Of a stretch of DNA of 64,000 nt, positions 35,337-44,152 are shown piece after piece. The notes under the pieces were generated by a model. That model ran no database searches and was not told the origin of the DNA. It was given only the letters and a program-made list of their open reading frames with translations. The translations under genes and the position numbers were made by a program. The DNA is taken from contig NZ_JAFCKQ010000008.1 of assembly GCF_018130215.1 (NCBI RefSeq), forward strand, positions 124,001 through 188,000, in the 5' to 3' direction. This DNA comes from Bradyrhizobium jicamae (GTDB lineage: Bacteria > Pseudomonadota > Alphaproteobacteria > Rhizobiales > Xanthobacteraceae). Numbering within the stretch: the first letter of the stretch is position 1; each line of letters begins with the position of its first letter.

Positions 35337-36002
35337 CTAGATGGCCTGCTTGTTGCCGCCTTGCAGCGAGATGCCGGTCGTGCGGCCGGTCGTATCGGGC
35401 GGCTTCGCCCGCTGGTTCAGAAACTCCTCGCAGTAAAGTTCCATGTTCTGCCGCGCGCGCATGCTTTCGCGACGGAGCCGGGAATAGGCCCCCTCCTCGT
35501 CGAGACCGTCCTGCTGCATCAGCAGAATCACGGCCCGGATCACCGCGCGGCGGCCGCGGCGGCGCTCCTCGAGGTCCTGCAGGCGCTCGCTCATGTCGGC
35601 GCGCAACAGAAACTGGTTGATGCCCATGAACAGGGATGTGTAGACCGCGCCGCCATGAACCGGCTTGCGCAGGAACGAGGTCGCTCCGAGGTTGACGAGA
35701 GCCTTCAGCCTGCTTGGCGCCTCGACACCGACCAGCCCGATAACGGGCACCGGCGGTAGGCGTGAGGCAGGATTCACCTCGATCGCGATCGCACCTTCGA
35801 GATCGCCATCGACGAAAAGGATGTCGCGGTCGGCCTGCAGGCTCGCAACGTCGATCTGTGCGCGGCCGTCGACGATCTCGGGATATTCGGTGGAGACACC
35901 GAGCTTGGCGAGCGTCGTTTCGAGTGTACTTTCCCAGCCGCCTCGCCGCGTGATGACAATGGCACGGCCGCCCTTGAAGTTTTGTAGCAGTCGAGAGCTC
36001 AT
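35337..36002 (-). CDS. amiR: AmiR-like ANTAR transcription antiterminator
   Basis: The 221-residue protein has an N-terminal pseudo-receiver domain (residues ~10-125, IVITRRGGWESTLET to LGATSFLRKPV), a coiled-coil helix with MSERLQDLEERRRGRRA, and a C-terminal ANTAR RNA-binding helical bundle (VIRAVILLMQQDGLDEEGAY then LRRESMRARQ). AmiR binds leader RNA and prevents early termination when released by AmiC. The gene overlaps amiC by four bases, the classical arrangement. A terminator hairpin lies in the leader before amiC. No acceptor aspartate is needed in this family. Confidence 0.88.
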   Translation of the reverse strand: MSSRLLQNFKGGRAIVITRRGGWESTLETTLAKLGVSTEYPEIVDGRAQIDVASLQADRDILFVDGDLEGAIAIEVNPASRLPPVPVIGLVGVEAPSRLKALVNLGATSFLRKPVHGGAVYTSLFMGINQFLLRADMSERLQDLEERRRGRRAVIRAVILLMQQDGLDEEGAYSRLRRESMRARQNMELYCEEFLNQRAKPPDTTGRTTGISLQGGNKQAI

Positions 36003-37159
36003 GATTGCACCACTTTCAACAGCGGAGAGCGCATTGCGCTGGCAAAGCGCGGCGACGATTGGACCAGATAGGGATCGGGCGCGATCGGCTCGCGGGATTC
36101 CAGCAGCACCTCGAACTGTCCGTTGGCGGCGGATCGGCCGATCCGCGGCGTCAGCCAGGCGTGGAGAGTCTGCCGGTCAATCCGGACTTCGCCTTGCGGA
36201 GCACGCAATCGCTGATCGGCCACTGCGGCGCGCACGGTCCGGGCATCGTCGGTACCTGCCTGCGACAATGCGGCTGCGAGCAGCTTGACCGCGATGTATG
36301 ACGCTTCGGCGTCGGCCGACGAGACCGGCCCGCCCGGAAAGGATCGCGCATAGGCGGCGATAAAGGCGGCGTTCTCCGGCGAATTCAGTGACGAGAAGTA
36401 GACGCTCGACGACAGATGTCCGTCGACGGCGTCCGGTCCGATCTCCGACAACTCCGGCTCCGACAGCGTGCAGCTAGCAATTGGAATTTCAGCGGCCTGA
36501 TCGATGCCTCGCGCTCGGCAGGCGACACGAAACGCGCGGAAGAACGCATACGCGCTGGTCCCGATGAGATTGTTGAAGACGAAGTCGGGGCGCTGATCGA
36601 TGATCGCATTGATTACCTGGTCGACTTCGGTGTCGCCGACCGAAAGATAGCGCTCGGCAAGCACGCAACCGCCCCGCGCGATCAACGCCTCGCGAAAGAT
36701 GCGGTTATTCTCCCAGGCCCAGATGTAGTTCGAACCGATGCAGAAGGCGCGCGAGCCGACCCGAGACGCCAGATAGTCAACGAGCGGCAGCACATGCTGA
36801 TTGGGTGCGGCGCCCGTGTAGATGACGTTATCGGAACTCTCGAATCCCTCGTAGTGAGAGGGATACCACAACAGCCCGTCGAACTTCTCGAAGCACGGGA
36901 TCACTTCCTTGCGGCTCGACGAGGTGTAGCAGCCAACCACGTGGCGGATTCCGGAACCAAGAAGTTCGAGGCTCAGCGAACGATAGCGCGCGAGGTCGCC
37001 GCATGGATTGACCACGACCGGTTCCAGCACGACGTCGTCGCGGCTCTGATTGACCTCCTGGAGCGCCAGCAATGCACCGTTGAGGATCGAACGCGCGACG
37101 ACGCTGTAAGAGCCCGTCGTCGAGAACATCACACCGATCCGATAATGCTTCCGCTTCAT
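35999..37159 (-). CDS. amiC: AmiC-like amide sensor and AmiR inhibitor
   Basis: The 386-residue cytosolic protein has a type I binding-protein fold without signal peptide, as in AmiC of Pseudomonas. Family landmarks are IGVMFSTTGSYSVVARSILN, VGCYTSSSRKEVIPCFEK (the TSSSRK phrase of the amide pocket), LLWYPSHYEGFE and GSNYIWAWENNRIFRE. Amide binding is expected to loosen its grip on AmiR. ATG 37159 (MKRKHYRIG) is preferred to an upstream TTG. It is the first gene of the 10 kb amide operon and lies 15 bases after the leader terminator. Confidence 0.9.
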   Translation of the reverse strand: MKRKHYRIGVMFSTTGSYSVVARSILNGALLALQEVNQSRDDVVLEPVVVNPCGDLARYRSLSLELLGSGIRHVVGCYTSSSRKEVIPCFEKFDGLLWYPSHYEGFESSDNVIYTGAAPNQHVLPLVDYLASRVGSRAFCIGSNYIWAWENNRIFREALIARGGCVLAERYLSVGDTEVDQVINAIIDQRPDFVFNNLIGTSAYAFFRAFRVACRARGIDQAAEIPIASCTLSEPELSEIGPDAVDGHLSSSVYFSSLNSPENAAFIAAYARSFPGGPVSSADAEASYIAVKLLAAALSQAGTDDARTVRAAVADQRLRAPQGEVRIDRQTLHAWLTPRIGRSAANGQFEVLLESREPIAPDPYLVQSSPRFASAMRSPLLKVVQS

Positions 37160-37174
37160 TGCTCGATCCAAAAC

Positions 37175-37209
37175 AAAAAAGCGCCCGCCGGCCGTGAAGC
37201 CGAGGGCGC
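37175..37209 (-). terminator. Leader terminator before amiC
   Basis: Read leftward, GCGCCC (37209-37204) pairs with GGGCGC (37186-37181) around a GC-rich 17-base loop, and is followed by TTTTTTG. It ends only 15 bases before the amiC start codon, so it can act only as an attenuator of the operon itself, the expected target of ANTAR antitermination by AmiR. A further hairpin, CACGCT-TATG-AGCGTG, lies just upstream in the leader. Confidence 0.75.
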
Positions 37210-37382
37210 CTTCGCCGCCAACCGAACACGCTCATAAGCGTGATGTTGGAAATGGTTGAAACTCGCTGCGTCAACAGGCCGAACTGCCCAACGCTTGACA
37301 ATACGGTCGTTGAGATCAGTTACGAAGTCAAGTGCGTTATTGCAGCGAAAGATGCCGCGAATCGTATCGACCTGCAGAAAAA

Positions 37383-37583
37383 CTATGCAGTGGGACGCGC
37401 AGGCGCCGCCATCGGGAAAATGGCTCGGCAGTCTGGATGGTCTGATAGCTCCGCTAGCAGCAGGTGTGTCCACCGTTGACGAGGAAAATGCATCACGTCA
37501 CATAATTTGCCGCGCCGTTGGCCCAGAAAAAGCATCCTGTAGGCGACCTTGGAAGGATCGGCAAAACGCCGCATTGGCGTCAT
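37383..37583 (-). CDS. Possible small hypothetical protein, 66 aa
   Basis: The leftward frame from ATG 37583 encodes MTPMRRFADPSKVAYRMLFL and ends PMAAPARPTA. GGGAGGAG lies directly before it, giving good spacing for the second ATG at 37574. The composition is plausible for protein, but no family is recognised. It sits between the LysR gene and the amiC leader, on the same strand. Confidence 0.35.
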   Translation of the reverse strand: MTPMRRFADPSKVAYRMLFLGQRRGKLCDVMHFPRQRWTHLLLAELSDHPDCRAIFPMAAPARPTA

Positions 37584-37674
37584 CTCCTCCCACAGCTTGA
37601 CGCATTCGGATGTCCTGAGGCGACCCCGATAATGCCGCACGGCCGCCGGTCGCTCGCCTTGAGAGCTGGAAGAC

Positions 37675-38580
37675 CTACACGTTGATCTCGCCCGCGGCCC
37701 GCACAATCGCCGCGATGGCTGCGTTGGCTGCCGGTGACAAGGTTCTCCCTCGCAAACGCACGATGCCCGTGCTCGACGGTGGCGACAGCCAGCCCTGCAC
37801 GACAAGCCGGACGAGCGCGCCGGATTTCAGCTCCTCCCGTACCGCCGCGTCCGTCGCACCCAGAACTGTATCCGTGGTGAGCGCGACTGTCTTGAGCATG
37901 GCGTAGTTGTCGCACTCCAACGCAATGGTGGCCTCTTGCCCCTCAGGCAGGCCCAGCAGGGCGGCCAGTTCAACCGTTGATCGGCTGAGCAGCGTAGGTA
38001 CCGCAAGACCGTACGCCCAGACATCTTGCAGAGTGTGCTCGCGCCCGGCCAGCGAATGGCCCGCCCGCACATACAGGTTGGCCGGCTGCCCCCCGATCAG
38101 CTGGATGTCCAGCGCGCCATCCCTAGGCATGTCGCTCACATCGGCGGCGAAGAACTCGATGTTCTCGCTACGCAGACTCTCAAGCAACTGCACCCAGCTG
38201 CCGACCTCCATACGCAGCGCCACTTGCGGGTGCTCGCGGCGCAGCGCCACAAGTGCGCGTGGCATCAGCGTGGCCGTCAACAGCGGCCCAACACCGAAGG
38301 CCGCGTCGCCGAGCTGGCTGTCGCGGTAAAGATCCACGTCGCGCTGTAGGCAACGTGCCTCGAACAGCAGCTTGCGCGCCCGCTCGATGACGAACTCCCC
38401 GGCGCGGGTCGGGCGGACATCACCAACGTCACGGTCGAACAGGCGGATACCCAGGTCGCTTTCGATGGCCTGGATGCTGCGGCTAAAGGCCGGCTGGCTC
38501 AGATGAGCAGCTTCCGCGGCGCGAGCGAAGTGCAACGTGTCGGCAAGGGCGACGACGTGGTTCAGGCGGCGCAGGTTCAT
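37675..38580 (-). CDS. LysR-family transcription regulator
   Basis: The 301-residue protein has the LysR N-terminal winged helix (MNLRRLNHVVALADTLHFAR, then AAHLSQPAFSRSIQAIESDL) and a C-terminal type II binding-protein-like effector domain. Start and length are normal. The divergent gene is the frameshifted hydroxylase at 38718, which would be its usual target. Codon choice in this pair leans to very high GC third positions, unlike the flanking operons, suggesting transfer. Confidence 0.88.
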   Translation of the reverse strand: MNLRRLNHVVALADTLHFARAAEAAHLSQPAFSRSIQAIESDLGIRLFDRDVGDVRPTRAGEFVIERARKLLFEARCLQRDVDLYRDSQLGDAAFGVGPLLTATLMPRALVALRREHPQVALRMEVGSWVQLLESLRSENIEFFAADVSDMPRDGALDIQLIGGQPANLYVRAGHSLAGREHTLQDVWAYGLAVPTLLSRSTVELAALLGLPEGQEATIALECDNYAMLKTVALTTDTVLGATDAAVREELKSGALVRLVVQGWLSPPSSTGIVRLRGRTLSPAANAAIAAIVRAAGEINV

Positions 38581-38717
38581 GGCATTGCTCTTTATGCATC
38601 AAGACGATGAATATTATGCATTGGACGCATTACTCTGGCACCAAACATGAGAGCAGTAGGAGACGGGTAAAGCCCAGAATGCAGGCGCCGATCAGGAGGT
38701 ATTGCAGTTGCGAGCTC

Positions 38718-39568
38718 ATGTGGGGCGTCATGGAGTTCATCACCCGGCGGTACCAGGCAACCGTGCACGGCAGCGCGACAGCCAACGACACCTGGCTGGA
38801 GGTGCTGATGTTCGTCAGCCTGATCGCCATCACCCAGCCGATCGCACTGCTGGGCAGCAACGCGCTGTGCAACTGGCTCATGCCCGCACAGCACAACGCC
38901 TGGGCGAACCTGCCGTGGTGGGCCATGGCCGGCCTGCTGCTGATCGGCGACGACCTCACGCAGTACCTCTGGCACCGCGCCTCGCACACGCCGCTGCTGT
39001 GGCCGCTGCACCGCGCGCACCACAGCGCGGCCTACATGAGCGTGCGCATTACCTACCGCAACAACTTCTTCTACTACCTGATGATGCCGGGCCTGTGGAT
39101 CGGCGGCGTGGCAGTGTACTTGGTTTCGGCTCGGTCTACGCGGCGTACCTGGTGATCAAGCTGGCGGTCATTTTGGGTGCGCACTGCGCATGGGCGTGGG
39201 ACGCGCCGCTGTACCGCATCCGCGCGCTGCGTCCCCTGATGTGGGTGCTGGAGCGCACCATCTCCACGCCGGCCACGCACCAGGCGCACCACGCGCTCAC
39301 CAACGAAGATGGCATCGGCCACTACAAAGGCAACTTCGGCAACCTGCTGTTCTTCTGGGACGTGCTGTTCGGCACCGCCCGTATCACACGCAAATATCCG
39401 GCCAAGGTCGGCCTGCAGGACGACATCCTGTTTGGCCCGGAGCGCTGGACGACGCAGATGTTCTACCCGCTGATCCACTCCAAGCGCGAGCATTCGGCGT
39501 TGCGCCGGGGCGGCTACGGCTTCACCGAAGCCGACCTGCAGACCGAAGCTAAACAGGAGGCTGCATGA
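38718..39568 (+). pseudogene. Fatty-acid hydroxylase / sterol-desaturase family gene with frameshift
   Basis: Two overlapping frames together give one member of the FA_hydroxylase/sterol desaturase family. The first frame (to about 39120) carries the histidine clusters WHRASH (HX3H) and HRAHH (HX2HH). The second frame (from about 39115) carries HQAHHA and the C-terminus to 39568. The shift lies at about 39116-39123, after GGVAVY, and a single missing base would account for it. The enzymes are di-iron membrane proteins that hydroxylate or desaturate lipids. If the lesion is real, the product is truncated before the third histidine box. Third-position GC is very high compared with neighbours. 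Confidence 0.75.
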
Positions 39569-39614
39569 ACGACCCCGCCAGGATTCGCTCTATGGTGTTG
39601 GTGAGGAGAAGGCG

Positions 39615-39812
39615 ATGATCGTCTGTTCTTGCAATGTGTTCAGCGACCATCAGGTGCGGTCAGTGGTCGTAAAAGAGAAGCGGATGCCCCGCATGAGCGA
39701 GGTGTATGCCTGCCTCGGATGCAGCGCCCAATGCGGTCGCTGCGTTCACGCTATCAAGCGGATCATGGACGAAAGGCCCGGCTCCGTTCATCCAACCGCA
39801 AGCATGCACTAG
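39615..39812 (+). CDS. bfd: Bacterioferritin-associated ferredoxin-like (2Fe-2S) protein
   Basis: The 65-residue protein starts MIVCSCNVFSDHQVR, with C4 and C6 giving the CxC pair, and has C40-x2-C43 (QCGRC) for the rest of the Bfd cluster; two further cysteines (C33, C36) lie just before. Bfd reduces ferric iron in bacterioferritin to release Fe2+. GGAG precedes the ATG. No bacterioferritin gene is adjacent. The longer spacing and extra cysteines make it a divergent member, so iron release is likely rather than certain. Confidence 0.75.
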   Translation: MIVCSCNVFSDHQVRSVVVKEKRMPRMSEVYACLGCSAQCGRCVHAIKRIMDERPGSVHPTASMH

Positions 39813-40306
39813 CTTACAGTTGAATTTGCTCGAAGTCTTTGATGGCACCCATCTTGTGGCCTATCGGCTCACCATCCACTCGTCGATCGGTGCGAGACTT
39901 GATGATTGACGTCCGGTGTCAGTTGGCCTTCGGCTTCCGCTCCGCCTAGATCCGTGCTTCCATGCTTGGCGCGCGCCAATACATCCTTTGTACAGGCCGC
40001 TCGGCAGTGCCACCGTGTACGATTTCGACGCTGGCCTAAGGCTCAATGAGATCAACTCTATCGTCGTTGCACATTCGGGTTCTAAGCCATGGGTCGCTCT
40101 TGCACGTTAGGGGCCGTCGCTTCGGGCTGCGGAACGGCCGCATGAATGTCATACTTCCCCAATGCTGTCGGAGGCTCCCCAACTCTATTCGCCAACAACC
40201 AAACACTGCAACTCGTTGAACGGTGGAGTGCGGTCGGTTATTCAGCCTCCTGAGGACAACGACATACAGCGGGATGATCGCGCTATATGTCGTCCACTGA
40301 GAGGTA
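39813..40306 (+). other. Intergenic stretch at insert border
   Basis: Nearly 500 bases between the Bfd-like gene and the convergent acyl-CoA dehydrogenase gene. I see no gene and no terminator with a clear T tract. Confidence 0.45.
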
Positions 40307-42634
40307 CTAGCCTGTGCAATTCGCCATGACGGCCGAATATTGCGATGTGTGATAGCGCGCATCGCCAAACAACGACTGAAACACCAGTAGTCGCTTGAAA
40401 TAGTGTCCGACAGCGTACTCCTCCGTCATACCGACGCCGCCATGAAGCTGGATCGCCTGCGAGCCAACAAAAAAGGCTCGTTTGCTAACTGCGGCCTTGG
40501 TGGTATGCACGAGCAAGCGTCGCGCCGCAGGTTCGGCGCTGTCCAGCGCGGATAATGCGGACATCGTGATTGCCCGGGCCTGCTCGAGTTGAGCGAACAT
40601 TTCGGCAAGGCGATGCTGAAGTGCCTGAAAGGAGGCCAGGGTGGCACCGAACTGCTTCCGGATCAGAAGATATTCCCGCGTCAGGCGGAATGCGGATTCC
40701 ATAGCCCCAAGGGCATCTGCACAGGCGCAAATGGTTAGCTGATCGATAGCCAGATCGATCATGGACTGCAGGTCGCTCGCCATGGGAATGCGCGCATCAG
40801 CGGGAAGGGATAGGTTGTCAAATTCGAGATCGACTACAAGCTGGCCGTCGACGAGCCGATAAGACGCGATATTCATCCCGGACGTATCTCGCGGGACAAG
40901 GAACAGCGCGACGGCACCGTCCAGATGCGCAGTAAGGACGAAGGCACTGGCGACTTGCCCTCCAAAGACCATCGCCTTTCTGCCGCTGAGCAAATAGCCA
41001 TCGTCCTGGCGCTGCGCACATGAGACGAGCTCTGTGCGGTCGTCAGTATCTATCGATTCCCAGTGCGCGAGGGCGAATAGCGTATCTCCGGCCAGCACAC
41101 TCGATATCAGCTGATCTCGCCGCTCCTGCTCGGCGACGTCCGAGAAGAGCAATGAAATGGCAAATGCGCTGAAGAGAAAGGGCTCAAGCGCAAGGGCGCG
41201 GCCCAGTTGCTCAGCAACGAGAGCCGCCATCGGGGCACCGCCGCCAAGACCGCCGCAATCCTCCGGTAAGGCTACGCCCAGCCAGCCTAGCTCGGCAAAT
41301 GCCTTCCAGTTGCGCAGGAGAGCGGCGGCTCCTTCCAACCGCATCGATTTGCGCTGCTCGAAAGAATAGGACTTTTCGACGAAGCGCGCGACGCTTGCCT
41401 CGAGCATCGCATGGACTTCGTCGCGAGGAGCGCCATTGGTTGGCGGGGTCTCGCCGAGCAACATTTTGGCAACAATATTCTTCTGGATCTCATTCGAGCC
41501 GCCGTAGATCGTCGCCGCGCGACGAAACAGGAAGTCCGCGACGACATCGCGTGCGTGATCTGGCACTGGGGGCTGCTGCGCCCCACCCGGCCCATCATGT
41601 CCTTGCGGAAAGTAGACGATCCCGCGAGGACCGAGCGCGTCGATCTGCGCCTTCTGCAGCGCCTGCATCAACTCGCAGCCTTGCACCTTCAGGATGGAAG
41701 GTAACAACGGGTGAGCGTTGCCGTCGATAACCCGGGAGACTCCCGCTTCCAGGGACGCCAATTCAATCTCAAGTTCGGCAATCGAGTAGCGAAACACGGG
41801 ACAATCGATCAACGTCTGTCCATTCCGTTGCTCGGCAGTGGCAATGCGTTTCAGTCGCGCCAACAGACGCTTGTTGCGAGGTACCTCCGCTGTCGTGGTC
41901 CGTTCGTTGGCGAGAAGGAACTTGGCATAGTCCCATCCCTTGCCTTCCTCGCCCACGATGCTGTCAGCGGGCACACGAACATTGTCGAAGAATACCTCAC
42001 ACAGGCTTTCGCCCTCATCGATCGATCGGATCGGCCGCACTGTCACGCCGGGGGACCGCAGCGAAACCAGGAAGAAGGAGATCCCGCGTTGCGGTTTGAC
42101 GGTCGGATCGGTGCGCGCGAGCACGAAACACATGTCCGCATCCATCGACTGCGACGTCCAGATCTTTTGCCCACTGATGACATAGCCATCGTTATCTCGC
42201 ACCGCGCGTGTGCGCAGGGAGGCAAGATCGGACCCGGAATTCGGTTCTGAGAACCCCTGGCTCCAATATTCCGTGCCGTTGCGGATCGGAGGCAAGTACC
42301 GCGCTCTCTGCGCGTCGCTGCCGAAGCTGCAAATGACGGGTCCGACCAGCGATACACCCTGTATATTCGTGCCGGGCGCGCCGGCGAGGTCGAGTTCCTC
42401 CTCATAGACCGCGAGCTTCCGCGCCGACCAGCCCGTGCCGCCATGGGCGACCGGCCATTTTGGGACGGACCATCCCTTGCTTGCCAGAACGGCCGTCCAA
42501 CTCAGGATATCCTGTCGACTCGGGTGTACTTTCGTCAGATTTCGCTGCGCCATCTCCGGTGGCAGATGGTCGCGCAGGAAGGCACGCACCTCCTGCCGAA
42601 ATGCCGAGAGGCCATCAACAACGACAGTGCTCAT
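40307..42634 (-). CDS. Fused two-domain acyl-CoA dehydrogenase (FadE34-like)
   Basis: The 775-residue protein is two acyl-CoA dehydrogenase units joined head to tail. Domain 1 (1-395) has the FAD/substrate phrases GFSEPNSGSDLASL, WTSQSMDADMCFVLAR and the end ATIYGGSNEIQKNIVAKMLL. Domain 2 (~400-775) has ALPEDCGGLGGG, LIRKQFGATLASFQALQHRLA and IQLHGGVGMTEEY. It should oxidise a CoA thioester in the cytosol, passing electrons to ETF. Steroid and branched-acid dehydrogenases of actinobacteria are often such heteromeric pairs or fusions, so the substrate may be bulky or cyclic. It is the last gene of the flavin-monooxygenase operon. Confidence 0.88.
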   Translation of the reverse strand: MSTVVVDGLSAFRQEVRAFLRDHLPPEMAQRNLTKVHPSRQDILSWTAVLASKGWSVPKWPVAHGGTGWSARKLAVYEEELDLAGAPGTNIQGVSLVGPVICSFGSDAQRARYLPPIRNGTEYWSQGFSEPNSGSDLASLRTRAVRDNDGYVISGQKIWTSQSMDADMCFVLARTDPTVKPQRGISFFLVSLRSPGVTVRPIRSIDEGESLCEVFFDNVRVPADSIVGEEGKGWDYAKFLLANERTTTAEVPRNKRLLARLKRIATAEQRNGQTLIDCPVFRYSIAELEIELASLEAGVSRVIDGNAHPLLPSILKVQGCELMQALQKAQIDALGPRGIVYFPQGHDGPGGAQQPPVPDHARDVVADFLFRRAATIYGGSNEIQKNIVAKMLLGETPPTNGAPRDEVHAMLEASVARFVEKSYSFEQRKSMRLEGAAALLRNWKAFAELGWLGVALPEDCGGLGGGAPMAALVAEQLGRALALEPFLFSAFAISLLFSDVAEQERRDQLISSVLAGDTLFALAHWESIDTDDRTELVSCAQRQDDGYLLSGRKAMVFGGQVASAFVLTAHLDGAVALFLVPRDTSGMNIASYRLVDGQLVVDLEFDNLSLPADARIPMASDLQSMIDLAIDQLTICACADALGAMESAFRLTREYLLIRKQFGATLASFQALQHRLAEMFAQLEQARAITMSALSALDSAEPAARRLLVHTTKAAVSKRAFFVGSQAIQLHGGVGMTEEYAVGHYFKRLLVFQSLFGDARYHTSQYSAVMANCTG

Positions 42635-42688
42635 GACGCGAAATCCGACCTTCGAGAAACACGTGGCTGACCACCACCGCCCGCGGAA

Positions 42689-44122
42689 CTATTCGGCGGC
42701 CATCGCCTTGGCTTTCGGAAGCGCGCCCGCCGCCTTCAGCGCCCGCGCCTTGGCCCGGTTCATGTCGTAGGTCCGATTCATCATCGTGCGCTGAGCGACA
42801 AGACCGCCGCCGGCCTGCAGCGCGACCACGAACTGCCAACCGCCATAGGCATCTGCCGTCAGATCCCGGATTAGATTGTAGACGCGCATCCGCTGCTCCA
42901 CGTCCACGGTCCGCTTCGTATACAGATACTTGCGGATATACTGACCGGACTCTTCATTGCGAAGGTCCGATTCAAGCGGGAGCGTCAACACGAGGCCACC
43001 ACCAAGATCGTGCAAGTACCGCACGGTCTGATGATAATTGGCGGCGTAATAGTATTTTGCCGCATTGATCGCGAGCGTGTTCGGGAAGATCATTCCCGAA
43101 GCCGTCGTCTCGAAATGGCGGCATGCGTAGTCCAGTCCCATCCGGATCATTTCGGCGTAGGTAATGAGCTCCGCGATCGAGGCCTGAGCCATCGGATCGC
43201 CTTCCTTGCCTTGCATTTCGGTGACGAGCTGAGCCAGTCCGACGAACAACTCACTGAGGCGTGCAGCCTCCACCACCCCACCCGTTCGCTCCCAGAGACC
43301 AAGGGACTGCGCGAGCTTGGAGGCAAGCGGCACTTCACCGGCGAGGAAGACCCGGTCCCATGGCACGAACACGTCGTCAAACACCACAAAGCCTTCCGGC
43401 ATCGAATGATGGGCGCTTGCCGGATAGTCGAATGGATTGAGCTCAGCCGGCGCGAAGCTGCGGTTGATGATCTTGACGCCCTTCGCATTGACCGGAATCG
43501 AGAACGAAACGGCGTAGTCTTTCTCGTCCTGCCGCATGCCCTTGGTGGGCATGACAACGAGTTCATGGATAAGTGACGCCGCGGTGATGTGCAGCTTGGC
43601 GCCACGCACGATGATCCCATCCTTGTTGCGATCGACAATTCGGACATAGAGGTCGGGATCGTCCTGCTCATGCGCGCGGCGCTTGCGGTCCCCCTTCGGA
43701 TCGGTGATGACTTCCGCCGCCCGCAGATCGTTGTCGCGAGCATATTTGTACATGCGCTCGATATTCGCGGCATATTGCGGGTTTACTTCACCCACCTGGT
43801 CCTTGACGCTCATCAGCGCCATGAACACGCCGGTCGTCAACGTCGAGATAGCGCTGTTGCCCATCATCTCGACACGGTCGGCGAGGTCCTTCTCGCTGTG
43901 AGGGATCTGATAGATGCGATGCGCCGATCCGCCATCCTCGGTCTGGTAACGGCGAATGTTCCGATAGTCCGGATCATCATAGTCGTAATCCTTCGCCGTC
44001 ATTGCGATCGGTACCTGAAAGCGCGGATGAACCGTGATGTCGTCGATGCGCTCGCCGTCCCAGTAGGTCACACGGCCATCACGAAGGCTCTCGATGTATT
44101 GTTGCGGCGTCTTCAACGGCAT
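42689..44122 (-). CDS. HpaB-type flavin-dependent aromatic hydroxylase
   Basis: The 477-residue protein matches the 4-hydroxyphenylacetate 3-monooxygenase large-subunit family: TPQQYIESLRDGRVTYWDGE at the start, the flavin region PFDYPASAHHSMPEGFVVFDD, and VPWDRVFLAGE. The related 4-hydroxybutyryl-CoA dehydratases need cluster cysteines (a CxxxC and a later C) in this fold; the matching region here reads STLTTGVFMALMS without cysteine, so a reduced-flavin monooxygenase is more likely. A flavin reductase is encoded in the same operon and could supply FADH2 or FMNH2. Substrate unknown; perhaps a phenolic acid or its CoA ester. Confidence 0.82.
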   Translation of the reverse strand: MPLKTPQQYIESLRDGRVTYWDGERIDDITVHPRFQVPIAMTAKDYDYDDPDYRNIRRYQTEDGGSAHRIYQIPHSEKDLADRVEMMGNSAISTLTTGVFMALMSVKDQVGEVNPQYAANIERMYKYARDNDLRAAEVITDPKGDRKRRAHEQDDPDLYVRIVDRNKDGIIVRGAKLHITAASLIHELVVMPTKGMRQDEKDYAVSFSIPVNAKGVKIINRSFAPAELNPFDYPASAHHSMPEGFVVFDDVFVPWDRVFLAGEVPLASKLAQSLGLWERTGGVVEAARLSELFVGLAQLVTEMQGKEGDPMAQASIAELITYAEMIRMGLDYACRHFETTASGMIFPNTLAINAAKYYYAANYHQTVRYLHDLGGGLVLTLPLESDLRNEESGQYIRKYLYTKRTVDVEQRMRVYNLIRDLTADAYGGWQFVVALQAGGGLVAQRTMMNRTYDMNRAKARALKAAGALPKAKAMAAE

Positions 44123-44152
44123 TGGTAGCTCCTTCGATATTGTCGTGATCCG

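Noticed and set aside
42689..44122. 4-Hydroxybutyryl-CoA dehydratase
   Set aside because: The fold is shared, but the cluster-binding cysteines are missing, so a flavin monooxygenase is preferred.
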